Shown: positions 8,809 to 17,318 of the stretch, piece after piece
Layout: every line of letters starts with the position of its first letter
How positions within the stretch are numbered: position 1 is the first letter of the stretch
From: Flavobacteriales bacterium
GTDB lineage: Bacteria; Bacteroidota; Bacteroidia; Flavobacteriales_D; Sanyastnellaceae
Assembly: GCA_028823145.1 (NCBI GenBank)
Contig: JAPKCA010000013.1
Span: 1-34,629 of the forward strand
Length of the DNA: 34,629 bases
Reading direction: 5' to 3'
Translations under genes and position numbers: made by a program
The notes under the pieces: generated by a model
Database searches by the model: none
The model's input: the letters and a program-made list of their open reading frames with translations, nothing else
Told to the model about the DNA's origin: nothing

Positions 8809-10014
8809 ATGGAAGACGAGGCAAGGGTGGCAATTATTGGAGGAGGAGCTGCAGGGTTTTTTGCCGCGCTTTCAGTTGCTCAGCATCACCCCTCTGCTCG
8901 GGTTGTCATTTTTGAAAAAACGAGCAAGTTGCTCGCCAAGGTCAAAATCTCGGGAGGCGGCCGTTGCAATGTGACCAACGCGTGCTTTACGCCCAGCGCT
9001 CTGGCGAAGAATTACCCCCGAGGTGGAAAGCAACTGAAGAAGGCATTCTCGGTGTTCGAAGCCAAGGACACCGTGGAGTGGTTCACTTCCAAAGGCGTTC
9101 CATTGAAGACGGAGGTGGACGGCAGGATGTTCCCCGTGACCAATTCGTCGCAATCCATCATCGATTGCTTGATGCAGGAGGCCCATGAATCCGGCGTGGA
9201 AATCAAGATGAAGTCTCCTATCCGTTCTATTGTGCCTGATGGTGGTGGTTTCCTGCTTGATTCAATCCGATTCGACAAAGTGATCGTGGCCACAGGCGGA
9301 AGTCCCAAAGCAGAAGGATTTGATTGGCTCACTCAATTGGGGCACACAGCGAATACGCCAGTCCCCTCTCTTTTCACGTTCAACATACCCAAGGAGCCTG
9401 TCACATCTTTGATGGGACTGGTCGTGAAGGATGCCATCGTACGGATTCAGGGGACTAAGCTTGCCCACCAGGGCCCCGTGCTTATCACGCATTGGGGCAT
9501 GAGTGGACCGGCCGTTTTGAAACTGTCGGCTTGGGGCGCGAGGGAGCTTCAGAAGCAGGGGTATGCTTTCAACATCCAGATAAACTGGATAGGGGTGGCC
9601 GATGAAAGTCAGGTATTGACGATCATCGATGAAGCGTTGCCGGGAATCCGAAAGAAGAAAATGGCCAACGCATGTCCATTTGATCTTCCTAAAAATTTCT
9701 GGATCTACTTGATTGAGAAGTCCGGATTTAATCCTGATTCTATGTGGTTGGAGCTAGGCAAGAAATCACGCAACAAATTGATCAACACCTTGCTGAATGA
9801 CATCTATGAGGTGAAAGGAAAGACCACGTTCAAGGAAGAATTCGTCACGTGCGGAGGGGTCATTTTGTCTGACGTGGATTTCCCCACCATGCAAAGCCGG
9901 GTGACTCCCGGATTGTACTTCGCCGGGGAAGTGCTCGATATCGATGGAATCACCGGCGGATTCAACTTCCAAGCAGCCTGGACGACGGGGTTCCTCGCAG
10001 GACAGTTGCGGTAG
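8809..10014 (+). CDS. NAD(P)/FAD-dependent oxidoreductase, HI0933/YhiN-like
   Basis: VAIIGGGAAGFFAALSVA; ISGGGRCNVTNA; CGGVILSDVDFPTMQSRVTPGLYFAGEVLDIDGITGGFNFQAAWTTGFLAG. Confidence 0.93.
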   Translation: MEDEARVAIIGGGAAGFFAALSVAQHHPSARVVIFEKTSKLLAKVKISGGGRCNVTNACFTPSALAKNYPRGGKQLKKAFSVFEAKDTVEWFTSKGVPLKTEVDGRMFPVTNSSQSIIDCLMQEAHESGVEIKMKSPIRSIVPDGGGFLLDSIRFDKVIVATGGSPKAEGFDWLTQLGHTANTPVPSLFTFNIPKEPVTSLMGLVVKDAIVRIQGTKLAHQGPVLITHWGMSGPAVLKLSAWGARELQKQGYAFNIQINWIGVADESQVLTIIDEALPGIRKKKMANACPFDLPKNFWIYLIEKSGFNPDSMWLELGKKSRNKLINTLLNDIYEVKGKTTFKEEFVTCGGVILSDVDFPTMQSRVTPGLYFAGEVLDIDGITGGFNFQAAWTTGFLAGQLR

Positions 10015-10125
10015 GCTTTCAAAGGGACATATACGCCTAGGAAAAGACGTGTGGCTCAGGCCGGACTTAGATAGCCGTTTGAATCCACAAGGATGGTTTT
10101 CGGCGTTGAACCTACACCGTATTGA

Positions 10126-10386
10126 GATAGGGACCTCCTCCCTGATCGGGGTGGGCTGGGCATCCTGAAGAATCTCCTGGAGAAGGGAGATCGAGACAAA
10201 GCAGATTGCAATTGTGCCAGATGCATCCTGGATGAAACGTCATCAACGGTTGAAGAAATCCATTTCGAAAAACAACTTGTCCGAATTACAGATCTTTTGG
10301 GTAGAGAAACAACACGTAAGCCCAACTCCCCACTACTCTAAATCTACGATGACAATACTGTAGAGAAGAAAATGATCATAGAGTAA
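10126..10386 (+). pseudogene. Decayed remnant of a secreted protein ending in a YDDG-type C-terminal tag
   Basis: Frame 1 reads ...STVEEIHFEKQLVRITDLLGRETTRKPNSPLL*IYDDNTVEKKMIIE*. An in-frame TAA at 10339-10341 sits where a Tyr is expected. No start codon or upstream body was found. Confidence 0.6.
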
Positions 10387-10419
10387 ATTTAAGCCGACTC
10401 GTTTGAGTAGGTTTATTTT

Positions 10420-10819
10420 TGGTGGAGCCGGGGGGAGTCGAACCCCCGTCCAAACAAGGACACACCGTGACTTCTACATGTTTATTTTGCGATTGAGTTT
10501 CGACCGGAGGCTGACCACAAACAGTCCACCAAACGGCTTAGTCCAGTAAATTTCGCGCTAGGTGTCGGACACACCTTTAACTAGTCCCATTTGCCTGATA
10601 CCCATTGAAACAACGGAAGGGTCCGTACGTTGCTTCGGGATAGCCCGTTGCACCACTTGGTGATGCAATTATGCCAATCGACTAAGTCGATTAAGCTGCG
10701 AGCGCGTAGGAAGTGTTGTCATTTCTGACTTAGAAGTTCAAGATTAACGAGCTGGTCTTCCAAGTGCTCGGCATGCTTACACGATTTATCATCTTGCTGT
10801 CAAATCCAAAATCGGCCCC
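10420..10819 (-). ncRNA. ssrA: Transfer-messenger RNA (tmRNA)
   Basis: Minus strand 5' GGGGCCGATTTTGGATTTGACAGCAAGATG, 3' GGACGGGGGTTCGACTCCCCCCGGCTCCACCA. Acceptor arms complementary (GGGGCCGA/TCGGCTCC). Internal tag reading frame ...NDNTSYALAA-TAA at about 10691-10726. Confidence 0.96.
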
Positions 10820-10913
10820 ATAAATCAAAGAACAACCCCATGCGCAAACGCGCAAGAGCGAATAACAAAAGTACGGAAAGGAGAGGTGGAAAGTTGCGGA
10901 GAGGACGGATCCT

Positions 10914-12170
10914 TTAAGAAGCGCTTTTCCCGTAGGCGACATACGATCCCAAATACGCAAAGGGCGCGTTCAGCGTGCCTTGCAATGTAGTCTCTGATGC
11001 TGCATGCAAGATTCCATCATCGTCGCCCGCCACCAGCAACGGAATGACATGCTCCATAAGCTCACGGCCAAAACCTTCTGACGCGTCTCGTGGCAACTCG
11101 CACGGAAGGTTGTCGACCGCCATAACGGTCAATCCATTTGGCGCATCAAATGCACATTCCGATTCTGCAATCGGGTCGTATCCGTACAAAGGATCTTCAA
11201 TGGAAGACGGCCGGAGAGTGCAAGCCACAGGGCCGTCGATATCGCACGAAATATCCGCCACCACTTCCATGGACCATTTGGGGTCGCGCATGTCTTCACG
11301 GGTAAAGAGGAACGGTGCTCCTTCGGCCCAAAAATGCCCAGCTATGAACATATTGGCACGCTTGGCGAATGGCATAAAGGCACTCTGGTAGTCGGTGGCG
11401 TCATCGACAAATGCCTTGTAGTCGAACGCTCCTCCATCCGTGCGTTCGTTGTAATCCTCCACCTCCAAATGCGTGAATACCGGCTCGGGGAAATCCATGC
11501 GCACAAAGTCCGACTTGTGGACACACCTCAACTTCATGTGATCCAGCACCTCACGTGCACCTTGCCCCACCCTTCCATTGCCCGTCAAAACAATGCGGAA
11601 ATCATCGGGTAAATCCGCTGTTTTTGCGTGAGCGAGCATATCAACCAAATCCACACATTCGATGGCTTTTGGTAGTGAGAATCGTCCGCTTCGCAATCCG
11701 TAAGCTCGGATTCCACTGTAGGCTCCTACGAGGCCTGCCCATCGGCCAAAACCAATGATTCGCTTGCCACTTGGGCGCTTGAGCATCTCATAATCAATGA
11801 GGCGGATCTTGCGATCGATGATGGCTGCTAACAACTTAGCGTTGTAAGGCTGAAGCTTATAGGTATGGCTGAAAAAGAGGTATGTCTTGCCGGGGATTAA
11901 GTCTTCAGCATTGACTTCCTTGACGCCAATTAAGACATCACGATCCGATAAATCCACCTGCATTTTGACACCGGCTGCTTCGTATTCTGCATCTTGAATA
12001 CGCCGGACAGGGCTGGGCTGAACTACGATGTCCAAATTCGGGAATCTCTCCGTCAAAGCCATGCATTGAGCTGGCGTCAATGGAACGCGTTGGTCCGGAG
12101 GGGTTTTGCCTTCGCGGATGACACCGAGGCGCAAGGGTTGATCGATCGAGTACTGCACAGGTTCTTCCAA
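10914..12170 (-). CDS. NAD(P)-dependent saccharopine dehydrogenase (Lys1-like)/alanine dehydrogenase N-terminal family protein
   Basis: LGVIREGKTPPDQRVPLTPAQC; YLFFSHTYKLQPYNAKLL; RLIDYEMLKRPSGKRIIGFGRWAGLVGAYSGIRAYG; LTGNGRVGQGAREVLDHM. Start is TTG in the track. Confidence 0.88.
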   Translation of the reverse strand: MEEPVQYSIDQPLRLGVIREGKTPPDQRVPLTPAQCMALTERFPNLDIVVQPSPVRRIQDAEYEAAGVKMQVDLSDRDVLIGVKEVNAEDLIPGKTYLFFSHTYKLQPYNAKLLAAIIDRKIRLIDYEMLKRPSGKRIIGFGRWAGLVGAYSGIRAYGLRSGRFSLPKAIECVDLVDMLAHAKTADLPDDFRIVLTGNGRVGQGAREVLDHMKLRCVHKSDFVRMDFPEPVFTHLEVEDYNERTDGGAFDYKAFVDDATDYQSAFMPFAKRANMFIAGHFWAEGAPFLFTREDMRDPKWSMEVVADISCDIDGPVACTLRPSSIEDPLYGYDPIAESECAFDAPNGLTVMAVDNLPCELPRDASEGFGRELMEHVIPLLVAGDDDGILHAASETTLQGTLNAPFAYLGSYVAYGKSAS

Positions 12171-12235
12171 TGAAGCCCCAATTTACGGCGAGCAAGACGC
12201 CCCCGAAACAGTACGACAATCATTCTTTTGACGTT

Positions 12236-12991
12236 CTATTGTTGAGCAATGAAGCGAAAAGTCAAAGTTCCAGAGGTGGTACCACCTTTCGATGCGCGGA
12301 ACTTAGAGCGCCGAGCACTCTTCAACGCCTCCTCTACCAAGCATTCTTGAACTCCCTGACCATTCCCAGGAGATACCTGCACTCCTGCTAAATCGGCCAA
12401 ATCGATTGACCCATCCCCTGCCACCTCGATATTGAGCACCACCATTCCCCCTCCTTGGCAACGGTAACCCGGCACATCCAAGAGAAGTTGGTCTCTTCCC
12501 GGCAAGTCAAACTCGACCGTTACTTGGCCCTCAAATCGCCGATCCCATTCGGATAACGTTTGTACTTGATCGCGCTTTCCGTCATCCGGCACGCCTTCCA
12601 AACCAAAGTCCTTCTTTTCCGCAGCTAGTCGCTCGAATTCAGCCTGCTCCATTGCCCGCAGCTCTGCTTCCACCTCAGCCGCCATAGCATCCGGTTCCGC
12701 CATGGAGGATTGACGGTCGGATGACGTGCTCTTCGATGCATCCGAAACCAAATTCGCGACCTCACGATTCATGCGCTGGAAAAGGAGCTCCTCCAAAGAA
12801 TGTTCTTGAAGCGTTTCCCCCGTTTCAGGCACATCAAATCCCACTTCGACATACTGCGATTCAGGGGTGCTATTTCCGTGCAACGGCTGCACCCACAATG
12901 CCAATAACACCACAAAATGAAAGAACAAGGTCAATGAAATCGCAACCCACACGCGCTGCCTCGACTCATCGTTCTTTTCGTTCAATCGCAT
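12236..12991 (-). CDS. TonB-like periplasm-spanning protein (energy-transducer-like)
   Basis: Single N-terminal TM (VWVAISLTLFFHFVVLLALWV), charged middle, C-terminal VVLNIEVAGDGSIDLADLAGVQVSPGNGQGVQECLVEEALKSARRSKFRASKGGTTSGTLTFRF. ATG overlaps the upstream TGA (TGATG). Confidence 0.7.
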   Translation of the reverse strand: MRLNEKNDESRQRVWVAISLTLFFHFVVLLALWVQPLHGNSTPESQYVEVGFDVPETGETLQEHSLEELLFQRMNREVANLVSDASKSTSSDRQSSMAEPDAMAAEVEAELRAMEQAEFERLAAEKKDFGLEGVPDDGKRDQVQTLSEWDRRFEGQVTVEFDLPGRDQLLLDVPGYRCQGGGMVVLNIEVAGDGSIDLADLAGVQVSPGNGQGVQECLVEEALKSARRSKFRASKGGTTSGTLTFRFIAQQ

Positions 12992-15900
12992 CAATCGAGA
13001 ATAACCGACGTTTCACGTTTCCATGTATCAATCGTGATGCTGCTCTCTCCTTTGAAATAGTAAACGCCTGTTTTGGTTACCACTTTTCGGTACCGCACAA
13101 CCTTGTTGGCTTTTCGGACCGTACGCTCCACCACCAAACCATTGGGGATGTCGTAGGATTGCTCGTGAATCCCCATCAAGACTTCTGAGTCCTCCTCCGA
13201 CAATTGCATGGCTTCCGGTGATCTCGGCTCCGTGTTCACCTTGGACTCACGCTCCTTTTTTTCTTCATACGCTCGCTGGGAGGCTTGCGATTCACGTTCA
13301 GCCAAAAACTGGCTGTTCTTTTTCTCTTTTCTTTTCGTCTCCAACCAACGTTCCTGCATTCGGATATCCGCACCCTGTCCTATGTCTCTGTACGTGGTGG
13401 CCAATTTCTCCGAGGCATCCCTCTTGACGTTGCGGCGATCTTCGGCCGACCGACGAATGCCCCGGAATAGATTTCTCCAATTCCGCTTTTTCGCAACCAT
13501 CTCTGGCACAGCCAACGCATAATCACGCCTGTGATCCCGCTTCATCTCTGCCTGACCCTCATGCAACTCATTGGCTTCTTTCTGCCTATTCTCCATCAAC
13601 CGGCGACCGCGGAGGGATAACTGTTTCCCTTCTTCATCATAGCGGGATTGCTGCTCTTTGGAGTCCTCTAATCGACGACTTTGAGCCTTTTCACCATCAT
13701 CCACCATGGCTGCTTGGGTGGACTTCAAATCTTCCATTTCGTTCATCTCCTCTTCGACCCGGGACCTCGCAGCAACCGAAGCGTTCTTTTTCAATGCCAC
13801 ATCCTTTGCTTTCCTCTCCTCCACTTCCATCATTCGAGCGCGATCCTCACTTTTCAATGCTTCTTGATAGTACCGCTCAACCTCATCATCTTCCTGGCTG
13901 TTCATGGCAGAAGCCAGTTCCTGTGCTCTGTTCCGTGCCGCTTCTTCCTTGTCGCGTCGGCGGTTTGCTTCATCCGATTCCTTTGCCGTCTCTTCATCCA
14001 TTCGACGCTGGCGCTCCGCATCTCGCTTCGCTTCTGCATCTTCGTCTGCCATCTGCATTTCCTGATCCGCTGCCAATCGATCCGCTTCCAGCGCAGCCAA
14101 CCGATCATCATTATTTGCGCCGGAATCCGTTGAGCTCACCACATCCTTGGCATTCTCAATGCGATTCAACCGACTGGTGACAAAACGATCTCCTGGTTTT
14201 AATTCCAATGCTGCCTCATACGCATCTTTTGCTACGTCCCATAAAGACTCTTCAAAGGCTCCATTTCCCTGCTCCACAAATTCTTCAAATTCAACATCCA
14301 GAGATTCCGCGGCACTTTGGTTTTCCAATGCTTCAGATGCACGTGCCTCACTCGCTGCTGTTTTCTCTGTTTCACGAGCTTCACGCGCGGCTTCACGCGC
14401 GGCTTGATCATCGGATGCCCCCCCGTCATTGTTGCTCGCTCGGTCATCCGAAGATTTATCTTTTCCTTTCCCCTTGGATGCCCGCGCAGTTTCCTTCGCA
14501 TCTGCCTCCTCCAATCTTTCTTGGGCCTCTGTTATGCGTTGCATCGGATAACGCTCATCTGGCAGCACCTCCAACGCCTCTCCATACTTTTCAATGGCAG
14601 CAGCGTATTCATCATTGCGGAACAAAACATCCGCCTCACGCTTGACGGTGTCGTATTGCTCACGCTTTTCACGTAATTCAGTTCTTGATGATTCACGCGC
14701 AGCCAATTCCGCTTCACGGTCCCGGCTCGCCGATTCTTCTTCCTCCGCTTCAGCCATGCGCTCACGGCATACTTGCGCTCGGTCTTGGGGAAGACGCTCT
14801 GCTGGAAGCAATTCCGATGCTTCCTCATATTTCACCAACGCTGATGCATAATCATCATCGCGGTACAGATCATTGGCTTCATCAATCAGCGCCTCGTAAG
14901 CGACCGTGCGACCTACAATATCCGCAGCCTGACTCGCGATGTCATCCAACCGGGTTTGCGCTTCTTTTTTCCGGTCACGTGGATGACGTTCGCTCGGCTT
15001 CATGTCACTGGCTTCCGAATACACCTTGATGGCCTTATCATACTGCTCACGATCGAAAAAATTGTCCGCCTCAGCAATCAATTCCAAATATTCCCCATCC
15101 TGCTCCAATTCGACTTCTCGCGCTTCGATATCCCGAAATCCTTGCTCAGGCTCAGGTGCCCCCGGCTTCATTTCTGCAGCAGATTCAAAGGCGCTCCGGG
15201 CATCATCCAATCTATCCGAGGCCAAGGCTGACTCTCCCTCCGATAACAGGGCTTGAAATGCAGCTTCAGATTGACCCGATGCGTTGGCTAAATCCAACTT
15301 CACCTGCGCCTCCCCACGTTTCGATATAGCGGTCGCATCTTCCGGAAAAAGGGACAACGCAGAATCATACATGTCCAACGCCCCTTGCCAGTTTTCTCCC
15401 CGCATCGCTTGGTCTCCTTTGTCCAAAAATGCTTCGAAATTGTCCTGCATTTGTTCCAATTCCCCTTCCATTCGTTCCAACCGAGCAAACTCCGCCTGGA
15501 CTTTGTTCCGCATACGCACCGTAAAGTTGCTATCGAACACGACTGTATTCTTGGCATCATCGTATTCCCCTTTTCCATACGGGTTTTCAAAGATGCTCGC
15601 ATCAAACCCCTCCGGGAGCGGGAACAAGGTCATGTCCAAATCCATGTTTCGATCGCCCTTCACATCCATCGGAATGCCTGAAGCATCGACCTGAATCCGC
15701 TTGTTGCTATGGCCGTCGAACTCGAAACTGAATTCGTAATCATGGCGCAAGGGCAATTCAAATTCATAATCGCCTTTCGCATCCGTCATCAACTCATCGA
15801 AAACCTGACCATCCTGCAGAACTACCACGCGGACACCCGGCAGGCGTTTGCTCGATTCCTCTATTTTCACGGACCCAAAAACTAAAAACAAATCTTCCTG

Positions 15901-16029
15901 GGCTTGGGCATTATTCCCACCCGTCTGAATCAAAAAAACCAAGAAAAAACATAGGACCAATCGCCACGCAGCTTGGACTGGTGTCTTTGTATGGAGAATC
16001 CTCCTATTTTGGCACATTGGGTCTGGCAT
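12991..16029 (-). CDS. Large secreted/envelope protein: carboxypeptidase-regulatory-like domain, TPR repeats, charged coiled coil
   Basis: Signal peptide WRLVLCFFLVFLIQTGGNNAQAQ; VFGSVKIEESSKRLPGVRVVVLQDGQVFDELMTDAKGDYEFELP; repeated Y(D)xAIxKYxEAxELxPxERxPxDRxxEAxxRL units; E/K/R/A-rich coiled-coil region. Confidence 0.85.
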   Translation of the reverse strand: MPDPMCQNRRILHTKTPVQAAWRLVLCFFLVFLIQTGGNNAQAQEDLFLVFGSVKIEESSKRLPGVRVVVLQDGQVFDELMTDAKGDYEFELPLRHDYEFSFEFDGHSNKRIQVDASGIPMDVKGDRNMDLDMTLFPLPEGFDASIFENPYGKGEYDDAKNTVVFDSNFTVRMRNKVQAEFARLERMEGELEQMQDNFEAFLDKGDQAMRGENWQGALDMYDSALSLFPEDATAISKRGEAQVKLDLANASGQSEAAFQALLSEGESALASDRLDDARSAFESAAEMKPGAPEPEQGFRDIEAREVELEQDGEYLELIAEADNFFDREQYDKAIKVYSEASDMKPSERHPRDRKKEAQTRLDDIASQAADIVGRTVAYEALIDEANDLYRDDDYASALVKYEEASELLPAERLPQDRAQVCRERMAEAEEEESASRDREAELAARESSRTELREKREQYDTVKREADVLFRNDEYAAAIEKYGEALEVLPDERYPMQRITEAQERLEEADAKETARASKGKGKDKSSDDRASNNDGGASDDQAAREAAREARETEKTAASEARASEALENQSAAESLDVEFEEFVEQGNGAFEESLWDVAKDAYEAALELKPGDRFVTSRLNRIENAKDVVSSTDSGANNDDRLAALEADRLAADQEMQMADEDAEAKRDAERQRRMDEETAKESDEANRRRDKEEAARNRAQELASAMNSQEDDEVERYYQEALKSEDRARMMEVEERKAKDVALKKNASVAARSRVEEEMNEMEDLKSTQAAMVDDGEKAQSRRLEDSKEQQSRYDEEGKQLSLRGRRLMENRQKEANELHEGQAEMKRDHRRDYALAVPEMVAKKRNWRNLFRGIRRSAEDRRNVKRDASEKLATTYRDIGQGADIRMQERWLETKRKEKKNSQFLAERESQASQRAYEEKKERESKVNTEPRSPEAMQLSEEDSEVLMGIHEQSYDIPNGLVVERTVRKANKVVRYRKVVTKTGVYYFKGESSITIDTWKRETSVILD

Positions 16030-16064
16030 GGTCGTTTTCCATCAGGTTCTTAGAACGTAAAAAT

Positions 16065-17201
16065 ATGGCATTTAGTTATTGGGAGTCGAAACAGTGGATC
16101 AGCGACCGGGATTTGTTGATCGTTGGAGGAGGGATTGTTGGACTCTCAGCAGCATTGCGGGCAAAAACACTTCGTCCGGACTGGGAGATCAGCGTCATCG
16201 AAAGGCATCCGTTCAGTGGAGGCGGAAGCACCCGAAATGCGGGGTTTGCATGCTTTGGAAGTGCCACCGAATTGCAAGAAGACCGGCAATCATTGGGAGA
16301 TAAAGCTGCATTGGAACTTGTTCGCAAACGTTGGGAAGGGCTCCAACTGTTGCGGGAAACTTTGGGAGATGAAGCCATTGGTTACCAATCTTGCGGTAGC
16401 GTGGAATTGTTTTTAAAAGGATTCGACTCCTCGATTCAAGCACCAACCGACGATGAACTAAAGGACATCAACCGGTGGCTTCAGCCAGTGACCGGAGAAC
16501 CGTCCACATTTAAGCGAACGTTAGCTGAAGGCTTCATCGAGATGAACGCCCCCGCGATTGCCGATTGCATTGCATCGCCATTGGAAGGCTCCATTGATAC
16601 GGGAAAAATGCTGGGAAGCTTGATTCAAAAGGTGAGGAATGCAGGCATCACCATCATCAACGGGTGCCATGTCAAGGGTGTCCGGAGCAACCCCAATCCG
16701 CAGGTTTGCATTGCTGAAAGCGATGCGGAAGGCACCTGGTTTGATGCGAAGAACGTCTTGGTCGCTACGAATGCGTTTGCCAAACAACTCGCGCCAAATC
16801 TCGATGTCACTTCCGCTCCCAATCATGTGATGGTCACCGAACCGATTCCCGGCTTGGGGCTTCAACCAACGGTTCATTTGGATGCCGGGTATGTCTATGC
16901 GCGTTCAATTGGTGAACGGCTGTTGATTGGAGGAGGCCGTCATTGGGGTCTGCAAAACGAGAGCGTCATTCAAAAGCGATTGCTCCAAACTCTTCACCGT
17001 ATTTGGCCTATCGCACTAGATATTCCCATAAGTCATCATTGGGTGGGATGGCTTGGAGTCGGTTCCGACCGCATGCCCATACACAGCATCCTATCTCCAG
17101 GCATTCATGCGGCCGTTCGTCTCGGTGGAATGGGCGTAGCCATGGGCATGCAATTCGGAAACGAGGCCGCGGATAGAATCCTCAAGTCACCTGCGAAATG
17201 A
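16065..17201 (+). CDS. FAD-dependent oxidoreductase, DadA/glycine oxidase-like
   Basis: RDLLIVGGGIVGLSAALRAKTLRPDWEISVIERHPFSGGGSTRNAGFACFG; C-terminal HHWVGWLGVGSDRMPIHSI..LGGMGVAMGMQFGNEAADRI. Start placed at ATG 16065. Confidence 0.9.
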   Translation: MAFSYWESKQWISDRDLLIVGGGIVGLSAALRAKTLRPDWEISVIERHPFSGGGSTRNAGFACFGSATELQEDRQSLGDKAALELVRKRWEGLQLLRETLGDEAIGYQSCGSVELFLKGFDSSIQAPTDDELKDINRWLQPVTGEPSTFKRTLAEGFIEMNAPAIADCIASPLEGSIDTGKMLGSLIQKVRNAGITIINGCHVKGVRSNPNPQVCIAESDAEGTWFDAKNVLVATNAFAKQLAPNLDVTSAPNHVMVTEPIPGLGLQPTVHLDAGYVYARSIGERLLIGGGRHWGLQNESVIQKRLLQTLHRIWPIALDIPISHHWVGWLGVGSDRMPIHSILSPGIHAAVRLGGMGVAMGMQFGNEAADRILKSPAK

Positions 17202-17318
17202 TGATTTTCAGGGTATAAAAATAGCGTTTCGTCTTTTTTTACAATCGAACGAAACCTTTTTGCACCCACTGGCGTAAAGGGGAACGTGAAAAGTTTCACT
17301 TATCCCTTTGAACCCATG

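Noticed and set aside
8603-8833. Minus-strand ORF across the gap between the pspC and HI0933-like genes
   Set aside because: Mostly antisense to known coding sequence; no domain or signal.
10056-10325. 89-aa minus-strand ORF as an intact gene
   Set aside because: Only its last 25 residues look protein-like, and the rest overlaps the plus-strand tag relic, so it is treated as possible debris.
10420-10450. tRNA-like 3' end (GGTTCGACTCCCCCCGGCTCCACCA)
   Set aside because: This is the tRNA-like domain of tmRNA, since the matching 5' GGGGCCGA lies about 400 nt away; it is not a separate tRNA gene.
10730-10960. 76-aa minus-strand ORF
   Set aside because: It overlaps tmRNA and its upstream region; no coding support.
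13208-15694. Many plus-strand ORFs opposite the 1012-aa gene
   Set aside because: They are antisense shadows of an E/K/R-rich coding sequence; Ser/Leu/His-rich, no recognisable domain, mutually overlapping.
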